Source: a virus
DNA: 26,575 nucleotides
Direction: 5' to 3' (one strand)
Virus record (IMG/VR): IMGVR_UViG_3300042453_003902
Coordinates: 1-26,575 of that record
Positions 1-5,954 of this stretch are shown here, one piece after another; positions within the stretch are counted from its first letter, which is position 1; every line of letters starts with the position of its first letter. The translations under genes were made by a program, and so were the position numbers. The notes beneath the pieces are model-generated. The model ran no database searches and was not told the origin of the DNA. It was given only the letters and a program-made list of their open reading frames with translations.

Positions 1-2
1 TG

Positions 3-1226
3 GCCCGTAAGATCCGTTTTAATGGCGACGCTAACACTGCTAACAGCAAGTTTGCCGGTCTTACCAGTGCGGACGTTCAGATCCTGCATGGTATCGCTAA
101 GGGACTGAAGAACGGCCCTAGCGAAGAGCTCGAGAACGCCTTTAACCACGTTTCGCGGAATTACATCAATAACACCAAGAATGATGCGATTCCCTACCGT
201 AAGGCCACGCAGAACGAAGGCGCAGCGGGTTATGGCCAGGAACTGGTTGGTGTTCAGTACGTTAATGAGCTTTGGGACGCTGCTCGCCAGGATTCGCGCG
301 TCTTTAGCCTGCTCGATACGTTCGAAATGAACCAGGCCAGTGCTTATCTGCCTGTTGTCGCAGATCTCCCCGAACCCCAGTTCCTGGGTGAGAACACTAC
401 GGAAAACTCGTTCCTTAGCGGCACTGGCCGTGTTGGTTCGAATCGTGTCCTGGTTTCTGCCAAGAAGATGCTTATTAACCAGATTTGGACCTATGAACTC
501 GAAGAGGACGCTATCATTCCGTTCCTCCCGTTCATTCGTGCGCAGATCGCTGCAAGCCTGGCTTTCTATAGCGATGCTGTTGTCCTGAATGGTGATACCA
601 CTAATGCGGCTACCGGCAACATTAACCTGGATGATGCCGATCCCGCCGATACCAAGTATTACCTGGCTTTCGATGGCCTGCGTAAGGTTGGCCTGGTGGA
701 TAACACGGCTAACAGGCTTGATGAAGGCGGTTCCCTGGACCTTAGCTCCATTGCTGCCCTTAAGGGCCTGATGATGGACCGTTCTAACCTGATTGACTGG
801 GGCCATCCGGTTCGTTCCAGCGATCTTATCTTCGTTTGCGATCCCCAGACGGCGGATAAGCTGGTTCAGTTGGATCAGGTCGTTACCGTGGATAAATTCG
901 GGCCGCAGGCTGGTGTTCTTACCGGCCAGGTCGGAAATATCCTTGGACATCCCGTTATTTCCACGATGGCGATGGGTCTTACCGAAGCAGACGGTAAGAT
1001 TTCGACCACTTCGGCCAATAACACCAAGGGGCAGCTTATCGCCTTCAATCGCAATGCGTTTAAGGTCGGTCTGAAGCGCCAGGTGGCTATTGAACTCGAG
1101 CGTATGCCCGGTATGCAGCAGTCTCGCCTGGTTGCTTCGTTCCGCCTGGGTCTGGGCCGTTATAGCCCCTCTGGTGCGGCTTCTGGCATTGAAGGCGCGG
1201 CTGTCCTGTATAACATCAGCCTGTAA
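3..1226 (+). CDS. Major capsid protein, HK97 fold (5' partial)
   Basis: The reading frame is open from the window edge to the stop at 1226, giving 407 visible residues; bases 1-2 (TG) followed by GCC would fit an ATG just outside, but that is not provable here. The protein has an N-terminal alpha-helical stretch, then features typical of HK97-type major capsid proteins: the ELVGVQYVNELWDAARQDS segment, the SAKKMLINQIWTYELEEDA spine-like segment, a loop listing DDADPADTKYY, and a C-terminal RQVAIELERMPGMQQSRLVAS strand region. It would form the icosahedral shell of the head. Codon choice is very biased (Lys nearly always AAG, Arg mostly CGT/CGC, almost no AGG/AGA), unlike the replication genes, which fits the most highly expressed virion protein. 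Assignment is by family resemblance of sequence pattern and by position ahead of connector genes. Confidence 0.85.
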   Translation, partial: ARKIRFNGDANTANSKFAGLTSADVQILHGIAKGLKNGPSEELENAFNHVSRNYINNTKNDAIPYRKATQNEGAAGYGQELVGVQYVNELWDAARQDSRVFSLLDTFEMNQASAYLPVVADLPEPQFLGENTTENSFLSGTGRVGSNRVLVSAKKMLINQIWTYELEEDAIIPFLPFIRAQIAASLAFYSDAVVLNGDTTNAATGNINLDDADPADTKYYLAFDGLRKVGLVDNTANRLDEGGSLDLSSIAALKGLMMDRSNLIDWGHPVRSSDLIFVCDPQTADKLVQLDQVVTVDKFGPQAGVLTGQVGNILGHPVISTMAMGLTEADGKISTTSANNTKGQLIAFNRNAFKVGLKRQVAIELERMPGMQQSRLVASFRLGLGRYSPSGAASGIEGAAVLYNISL

Positions 1227-1237
1227 GGTGCAAACTA

Positions 1238-1663
1238 ATGCAAGTTGAAGCAATTGCATCCAAAGGGCAGATTGTTCCGTTTATCTTCTGCCAACATAGC
1301 GTGGCTAATAGCCAAACTGATGTTCAATTGAACGTCATTGAGGCCGGTAACCAGACTTTGGCCGTACAGGGCATTTCTATGCCTTTTGCGGGCAGTGTCG
1401 TGGGTATGTCGGTGGATTTGTCTGCCGCTGCTACAGCAGGCACGCTATCTGTTGGTGTTACCGTTGGTGGAACAGAACAATCCGCTTCCACGCAGACGAT
1501 CACGACGGCTATTGCTGCCCGTGCAGTATTTGGCAGGAATTCTATCGCGCTTGCCGCAGGCGATAAGCTGGGGGTTGAAATTACCTCTAATGCGGGATGG
1601 AATGGCACTAGCAGTGACCTGCTGGTTGTCGTTTATGTCCTTATCGATGCAGCGGGCATCTAA
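1238..1663 (+). CDS. Beta-rich head-associated structural protein (decoration protein candidate)
   Basis: This 141-residue protein follows the capsid gene by 11 bases, with AAGGTG as ribosome-binding site. It is rich in Ala, Gly, Ser, Thr and Val and has alternating hydrophobic residues throughout (for example GTLSVGVTVGG and LLVVVYVLIDAAG), with no signal peptide or membrane helix. This suggests a beta-sandwich virion protein. Its place directly after the major capsid gene is where head decoration or head-fibre proteins are often encoded. I do not recognise a specific family; decoration protein is inference from position and composition. Confidence 0.5.
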   Translation: MQVEAIASKGQIVPFIFCQHSVANSQTDVQLNVIEAGNQTLAVQGISMPFAGSVVGMSVDLSAAATAGTLSVGVTVGGTEQSASTQTITTAIAARAVFGRNSIALAAGDKLGVEITSNAGWNGTSSDLLVVVYVLIDAAGI

Positions 1664-1675
1664 ATAGCATCGCCG

Positions 1676-1714
1676 GTAGGTGGCTGGGTGGTTAATAGCC
1701 ATCCAGCCACTTGC
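1676..1714 (+). terminator. Intergenic stem-loop after the decoration-protein candidate
   Basis: The 12-base arms GTGGCTGGGTGG (1680-1691) and CCATCCAGCCAC (1699-1710) pair with one G-U wobble around a 7-base loop, and weaker pairing extends to 1676/1714. There is no T-tract after the stem, so it is not a standard intrinsic terminator; it may limit read-through, be an RNA processing site or protect the capsid mRNA 3' end. Confidence 0.45.
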
Positions 1715-1731
1715 CTTATCCAGGGGGACTT

Positions 1732-1962
1732 ATGGATCTGTTGTGTATCAGGCGCTTTAGCTCTAGCTCTGGTGTATTCTTCCCTGGCGACATCGTTAGC
1801 GGCAAGATTGCACTTCAGGTAATGAATGAAAGCCCGGATAGCTTTGAAGTTATCCAGCCAGCCAAACAGGATGAAATTAGGCCTGTTGAAATCGTACCTA
1901 TGGACAAAAGCATTCGCAAAGTGAAGCTTGCCCGTAAGGACTCGAGCAATGGCGATAACTAA
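1732..1962 (+). CDS. Small hypothetical protein between capsid and connector genes
   Basis: A 76-residue protein with start ATG at 1732, chosen because GGGGG lies just upstream (1722-1726); an upstream TTG in frame has no such signal. The C-terminal third is basic (KSIRKVKLARKD). No family is recognised. It overlaps the connector gene start by 14 bases, so the two are probably translationally coupled. The position suggests a minor head or head-completion role, which is inference only. Confidence 0.6.
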   Translation: MDLLCIRRFSSSSGVFFPGDIVSGKIALQVMNESPDSFEVIQPAKQDEIRPVEIVPMDKSIRKVKLARKDSSNGDN

Positions 1963-2554
1963 TGGGTATGCCACGCTAGCAGAGCTAAAAGCACGTCTAA
2001 CTATCGCACCTAGTGACACAGTAGACGATTCGATGCTTGAAGCCGTAATCGAGAGTGCATCCAGGGCAATTGACCGCTGGTGTAATCGGCATTTCTATCA
2101 AGCCGTGCAAACTCGTTACTTTTATGTGGTTTCTAGCGTCCTGGCCATCATTGATGACTGTATTAGCATTTCTTCCGTTGCCACTGATAGGAACCTGGAT
2201 AGAACCTGGTCCACTGTTATTACTGCAAGCCAGTATGAACTAGGGCCATTGTCTAGCCCGCAATATGGGCTTCCCTATTGCGAGTTGCGTATCAAGCCGC
2301 TTGCCAGCGAATCATTCGACCTTGGCAAGGACATGTTGAAGATAGCAGGCACCTGGGGCTGGTCTGCTATTCCCGATCCTGTAAATGAAGCCTGTTTGTT
2401 GCTGGCATCACGTTACTTCAAACGTAAGGATGCGCCATTTGGTGTTACTGGTGGCGGTGATGTGGGCCAGGCGATCGCTATTCGTGGGGTAGACCCAGAT
2501 GTTAGCGTTTTGCTTAGTGGATATCGCAGAATTGCTATAACGGACCTGGTATGA
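1949..2554 (+). CDS. Head-tail connector protein, gp6-like
   Basis: The 201-residue product starts at ATG 1949 with AAGGA eight bases upstream; this start overlaps the previous gene. The N-terminus (YATLAELKARL, then DDSMLEAVIESASRAIDRWCNR) matches the helical pattern of the HK97 gp6 / phage head-tail adaptor family, which forms a ring below the portal. The middle contains beta strands and a TWGW motif, and the C-terminal half has a helix with ACLLLASRYFKRKDAP, also usual in this family. The neighbours (capsid upstream, neck/tail-completion proteins downstream) agree. Confidence 0.75.
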   Translation: MAITNGYATLAELKARLTIAPSDTVDDSMLEAVIESASRAIDRWCNRHFYQAVQTRYFYVVSSVLAIIDDCISISSVATDRNLDRTWSTVITASQYELGPLSSPQYGLPYCELRIKPLASESFDLGKDMLKIAGTWGWSAIPDPVNEACLLLASRYFKRKDAPFGVTGGGDVGQAIAIRGVDPDVSVLLSGYRRIAITDLV

Positions 2555-3093
2555 ATGATCGTTTTACCCTGAAGATACAGGGGTTGCGCAAAATGGTAGA
2601 TCGGATGGATTTCCGGGCTCCATTAAGCAACACGCTGGGTAAATTCATTCGTGCTTCTGGTGAAACGATTGCAGGTGAAGCCAGAGCAGCAACCCCAGTG
2701 GACAACGGTACACTTAGGGCTAGTATCGTTAGTAATTACACGGAAGAACCCGGGTTCTATAGTGCTGTAATCGGTTCTAATGTGTCCTATGCCCCGTACA
2801 TGGAATATGGTACGGGAACCCAGCATGACCACCCAAATTGGCCACGCAAGCCCCATAGGGTAGCCCCTGAAGCCCTGGTTGCGTGGGCTACCCGTAAGCT
2901 TAGAGGAACGGGCAAGGATGGCCAGCCCCTGACGCCTGAAGCCCTCGCCAGGCGTGCGGCTTTTGCCATTATGGCTAGAGGGGGCCTGAAGCCTCGCAGG
3001 ATGCTGCGAAATGCCTTTAATCGCCTGGGGCCGTATGTGATAGAGGGCCTGGGTAGAATAACCAGGGGCATTATCAACGGGAGAACGGGATGA
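2551..3093 (+). CDS. HK97 gp10-like neck/tail-completion protein
   Basis: A 180-residue protein whose ATG overlaps the connector stop (ATGA, 2551-2554). The segment GEARAATPVDNGTLRASI followed by YAPYMEYGTGT is characteristic of the HK97 gp10 / tail-component family, which acts at the head-tail junction or tail completion. The C-terminal 70 residues are basic and helical. The gene order connector - gp10-like - terminator-like - tail tube is the usual siphophage order. Confidence 0.75.
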   Translation: MNDRFTLKIQGLRKMVDRMDFRAPLSNTLGKFIRASGETIAGEARAATPVDNGTLRASIVSNYTEEPGFYSAVIGSNVSYAPYMEYGTGTQHDHPNWPRKPHRVAPEALVAWATRKLRGTGKDGQPLTPEALARRAAFAIMARGGLKPRRMLRNAFNRLGPYVIEGLGRITRGIINGRTG

Positions 3094-3494
3094 TCATAGG
3101 TAATATCAGGGAAGGCCTACGGGTAAGGCTTGCTACCATTACGGGCCTTAGAACCTATGCGGAAATACCCGAAAGCATCAATGTACCCTGCGCAATTGTG
3201 GGGGTTCCTACAGAAATCAAGTTTGATGCCACGTTGAATCGTTCCAACGATTCCGCTGTCTTTCCAGTGCGCCTTATGGTTGCCAAGGCCCTGGATCGCA
3301 ATGCACAGCGGGCATTAGATGTCTATTTGCAGTCTACTGGGGCAAATTCAGTCAAAACAGTAATAGAGGCTGATAGCCAATTGGGTGGTGCCGCTAACAC
3401 TTTGATGGTTGAACGTGTCAGCGGGATCGGGGTTTATAATATAAGTGGAGTTGATTATCTGGGTGCGGAATTTCAGGTGAGGGTATGGGGATGA
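3090..3494 (+). CDS. Tail terminator / tail-completion-like protein
   Basis: The 134-residue product begins at an ATGA overlap with the previous gene. It has an N-terminal helix (NIREGLRVRLATI), a strand-rich middle and an ending GAEFQVRVWG, matching the size and layout of small tail terminator proteins encoded between gp10-like and tail-tube genes. No catalytic motif is expected or seen. The function rests mainly on gene order. Confidence 0.55.
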   Translation: MIIGNIREGLRVRLATITGLRTYAEIPESINVPCAIVGVPTEIKFDATLNRSNDSAVFPVRLMVAKALDRNAQRALDVYLQSTGANSVKTVIEADSQLGGAANTLMVERVSGIGVYNISGVDYLGAEFQVRVWG

Positions 3495-3715
3495 TCTACA
3501 TTGCCCTTAAAGGCGCCAGCCACGATCCTGCGGGCTTTAGTTGCGGGCCTGGCGGCATTATTCCCGCTGATCTTGTTCCTGTTTTCCAGCATGCTATCGA
3601 TGCAGGCGAAATTGTAGATAGCATGACGTACTTTGACCTGGCTAACGAAGATATTAGTTTGCCGATGGTGGATATTTCTACAGTTAACGCAGAAGCCATG
3701 GAGGGTTTGGACTAA
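3491..3715 (+). CDS. Small hypothetical tail-region protein
   Basis: The product is 74 residues when started at ATG 3491, preferred because it overlaps the previous stop as ATGA and sits at a workable distance from GAGGG (about 3479-3483); ATG 3485 is too close to that site. The protein is acidic with the segment ADLVPVFQHAIDAGEIVD. The stop TAA (3713-3715) overlaps the next ATG as TAATG, so it is coupled to the tail-tube genes. Family unknown. Confidence 0.6.
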   Translation: MIYIALKGASHDPAGFSCGPGGIIPADLVPVFQHAIDAGEIVDSMTYFDLANEDISLPMVDISTVNAEAMEGLD

Positions 3716-4560
3716 TGCCTTTTATTCGTGGCGGTTCTGCTCATGTGATGGTTGGTTCGCACAACCTGACGCCTTTTACCAATAATTGCAGCGTTCGTAT
3801 GGATGCTGGTTTGGTTGAAAACACTGTTTTCGGTGATACATACCGAGACTTTCAGGAAAACATCCAAACTGCCACGGTAAGCATCAGTGGCTTTTATGAT
3901 GTCCAGGCTTATGGTGCCCCAGGAACTGGCGCTGGTTCGGACGATATTGTTAGTGATCGGGTTACTTCAATCTCGCCTGGTATCCTGGCTCTAACCAATA
4001 CCATCGATACCACGAAGGGATATGCCCCTATTACCGTTGCATGGGCAGGTAATACTGGCGGAAATACCTGCTTTGTGGGGGCTGTTACGTCTGCCGATTA
4101 CGATACGGGCAATGATGTAGGTGGTTTGACCAGTTTTGCTGCAAATTACAATTGCGCAGCATCGTGGGAAGCATCCCTTGCAGGAACTAAGGGAACCACC
4201 CAGAAATCTGGCTTTAGCAGCCGTGGGGTTATCCTGGCCCCTCTGGCGACATACAGCAGTGGCGGATTCATTGGCAATGAACACGATAATGGCGCTGCAA
4301 CTCTAAATGGTGTCATTATCAATTTGCACGGGCAGTTTGTTGGTTCTTCTGGAACCTGTACCGTTAGGGTTGAACATTCCACTAGCCCTGGTGGTGTTGG
4401 TGCCACTACCGTTGCAACTTTTAGCGATTTGACCACTGTTACCGGCCCTTATGGGCAGAGCCTTATCATTCCGGGCACGATTAACCGTTATGTGCGGGCT
4501 TTTCTTGTTAGTAGCATGACCGGTGGCCAGACTTTGGCCGTTTCTTACGCCAGACTGTAG
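3715..4560 (+). CDS. Tail tube-like protein, long paralog with C-terminal Ig-like domain
   Basis: A 281-residue protein starting MPFIRGG, first of three tandem paralogs. Shared blocks are FIRG at the start, DTYRDFQENIQTATVSISGFYD near residues 42-63, and a late NDVGGLTSFAANYN block. This pattern fits siphophage tail tube proteins. Unlike its two partners it carries an extra C-terminal region (about residues 180-281: VRVEHSTSPGG, ATFSDLTTV, TINRYVRAFLV) that reads as a beta-sandwich, Ig-like add-on likely displayed outside the tail tube. Codon use is of the high-expression type. Role from family resemblance and gene order. Confidence 0.65.
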   Translation: MPFIRGGSAHVMVGSHNLTPFTNNCSVRMDAGLVENTVFGDTYRDFQENIQTATVSISGFYDVQAYGAPGTGAGSDDIVSDRVTSISPGILALTNTIDTTKGYAPITVAWAGNTGGNTCFVGAVTSADYDTGNDVGGLTSFAANYNCAASWEASLAGTKGTTQKSGFSSRGVILAPLATYSSGGFIGNEHDNGAATLNGVIINLHGQFVGSSGTCTVRVEHSTSPGGVGATTVATFSDLTTVTGPYGQSLIIPGTINRYVRAFLVSSMTGGQTLAVSYARL

Positions 4561-4572
4561 GGAGGGCTAATA

Positions 4573-4971
4573 ATGGCATTTATTCGTGGTTCTAAGGCAA
4601 CAATCACTTATAACTCGGTTGCTTTGACCAACTTCGTTAACCAATTCAGTATGTCGCGCGAAAGCCAGCTTATCGACATTACTACGCTGGGTGATACGTT
4701 TTCCGAATCGCAACAGAACCTAAAAAGCGCCAGGATCACCATGTCTGGCTTCTTTGATACGGCTGCATCTAGCACGCCTGATACCGTGCTTTCTGCTGCC
4801 CTTCTGGCGGGCACTAGCGCATCGCTAATTATTACTTACGTTGGAGCGACCACCAGAACCATTACTTGGGCTGGTGCGCGTGTTGCTAGTTACGAAATCA
4901 CGGCTGTAACCGATAACCTGGTTGCGTGGTCGGCAGAAATCCAGACTACTACCGTCGGCACCTATTCGTAA
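4573..4971 (+). CDS. Tail tube-like protein, short paralog
   Basis: A 132-residue protein starting MAFIRGS, preceded by GGAGGG. It aligns by eye with its neighbours in the blocks GDTFSESQQNLKSARITMSGFFD and GARVASYEITAV, but lacks the C-terminal extension of the first paralog. Probably a tail tube subunit or a variant used at one end of the tube. Twelve bases separate it from the previous gene and 14 from the next, so all three are likely on one transcript. Confidence 0.65.
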   Translation: MAFIRGSKATITYNSVALTNFVNQFSMSRESQLIDITTLGDTFSESQQNLKSARITMSGFFDTAASSTPDTVLSAALLAGTSASLIITYVGATTRTITWAGARVASYEITAVTDNLVAWSAEIQTTTVGTYS

Positions 4972-4985
4972 CGGAGGACCAATAA

Positions 4986-5441
4986 ATGCCATTTATTCGT
5001 GGTGGAAACGCTACTTTGGTCCTGGTTAAGCCTGGTCCTACTACTCAGACGCTTACCACGCAGGTTAATAACCTGAGTATTAGTTTTGATTCTGGTTTGA
5101 CCGAAACTAGCGTGCTTTCTGATACATACAGGGATTTTCAGGAAACTATCCTATCGGGCACCATTACAGTTAGTGGTTTCTTTGACGATACCAGCGTTGG
5201 AGCAACAGCAGGCGCGGATTACTTTCTTGGTGATGCCATCAATAACGATAGCCTGCTGAATTGGTCTGTTGTATTGGGAACTGGCACTACCCGCACCTAT
5301 CGCAATAGTGGTTATTCAACCTCGAGCCCTAGCACGTCGCATGGTGCTCGCATTGCCAGTTACGAACAGTCTAACGACGTTGGCGGCATTGCAGCCTTTA
5401 GCATGACGTTGAACATTCACGGAACGTGGGAAGTGGTCTAA
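4986..5441 (+). CDS. Tail tube-like protein, third paralog
   Basis: A 151-residue protein starting MPFIRGGN with GGAGG upstream. The block LSDTYRDFQETILSGTITVSGFFDD nearly repeats that of the first paralog, and the ending HGARIASYEQSNDVGGIAAFSMTLN repeats both partners. The stop TAA overlaps the chaperone ATG as TAATG. Any of the three could be the main tube subunit; this one is nearest the chaperone genes, the usual place of the major tail protein. Confidence 0.65.
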   Translation: MPFIRGGNATLVLVKPGPTTQTLTTQVNNLSISFDSGLTETSVLSDTYRDFQETILSGTITVSGFFDDTSVGATAGADYFLGDAINNDSLLNWSVVLGTGTTRTYRNSGYSTSSPSTSHGARIASYEQSNDVGGIAAFSMTLNIHGTWEVV

Positions 5442-5761
5442 TGAAGCCTGAATTGAAAGCCCTTCTGGCCCCTAAGCAGCAAGTGATGGAACTTGCGCCT
5501 GGTGTAGAGGTTCGCATCAAAGAACTTAGCCTGAAAGAGCGCATTAAGTGGCGGGCCAGCGTCCTGGATGGCGAAACCCTGAAACCTGAATGGGTGCAAT
5601 CGCTTCTTCAGGCTGCTGTTATGGATTTGGATGGGGAACCCATTTGGGCTTCTGTGGACGAAGTAGATGGGTCAGAAGCCATCCTTACCCAGTTGCTTAA
5701 GATGGTCCAGGCCGTAAATGGCCTGAATACTGAAGCTGTGGATGCCGCAGAGGGAAACTAA
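5441..5761 (+). CDS. Tail assembly chaperone, zero-frame product (lambda gpG-like)
   Basis: A 106-residue acidic protein beginning at ATG 5441, which overlaps the preceding stop. The layout (short beta N-terminus with GVEVRIKELSLKERIKW, helical C-terminus) and the position immediately before the tape measure gene match gpG-type tail assembly chaperones, which bind the tape measure during tail formation. Its last codons, GAG GGA AAC TAA, contain the slippery heptamer GGGAAAC, and a -1 open frame continues past the stop (see 5758-5952). Confidence 0.75.
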   Translation: MKPELKALLAPKQQVMELAPGVEVRIKELSLKERIKWRASVLDGETLKPEWVQSLLQAAVMDLDGEPIWASVDEVDGSEAILTQLLKMVQAVNGLNTEAVDAAEGN

Positions 5762-5827
5762 TACTGCTGCCCGAAATCCGCGTGGCAATGAAGCTATGCA
5801 GGGAACTAGGGATGACGCTAGGGCAGC
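5752..5827 (+). promoter_or_regulatory. Programmed -1 ribosomal frameshift signal
   Basis: G GGA AAC at 5752-5758 is in register with the zero frame (codons GGA AAC, then stop TAA). It is a canonical X XXY YYZ slippery heptamer, differing in the last base from the GGGAAAG of lambda G/GT. Seven bases downstream, GCTGCCC (5766-5772) can pair perfectly with GGGCAGC (5821-5827), a plausible stimulatory stem with a long loop. A slip yields a 170-residue fusion. Confidence 0.85.
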
Positions 5828-5952
5828 TTATGGACCAAATGTCATCTGCGGAATTCGTCTTATGGGTTGGCTTGTTTCAAGCAGAGGCAAAAGAAGAAGC
5901 CGAAAGGCAAGTAAGGGCTAAGGCAGCAGCAAAAGCGCAACGTAGGGGATAA
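5758..5952 (+). CDS. Tail assembly chaperone, -1 frame extension (lambda T-like part of GT)
   Basis: This 64-codon frame has no ribosome-binding site and no suitable start of its own, and is entered by -1 slippage from the upstream gene. It encodes a segment with KLCRELGMTLGQLMDQMSS followed by EFVLWVGLF, the pattern of T-like tail assembly proteins (minor tail protein T / DUF4035 type), then an Ala/Lys/Arg-rich helical tail. In lambda the fusion form bridges the tape measure and tail tube subunits. The stop is 2 bases before the tape measure GTG. Evidence is direct for the frame and slippery site, and by family analogy for function. Confidence 0.8.
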   Translation, partial: LILLPEIRVAMKLCRELGMTLGQLMDQMSSAEFVLWVGLFQAEAKEEAERQVRAKAAAKAQRRG

Positions 5953-5954
5953 CC

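Noticed and set aside
2471-2478. GCGATCGC, the cyanobacterial HIP1 octamer
   Set aside because: I found only one copy in 26.5 kb; cyanobacterial genomes with HIP1 have many, so it gives no host clue.
5426-5440. GTG start five codons upstream for the tail chaperone
   Set aside because: ATG 5441 forms the TAATG overlap seen throughout this operon; the GTG lies inside the end of the tail tube gene with no clear ribosome-binding site.
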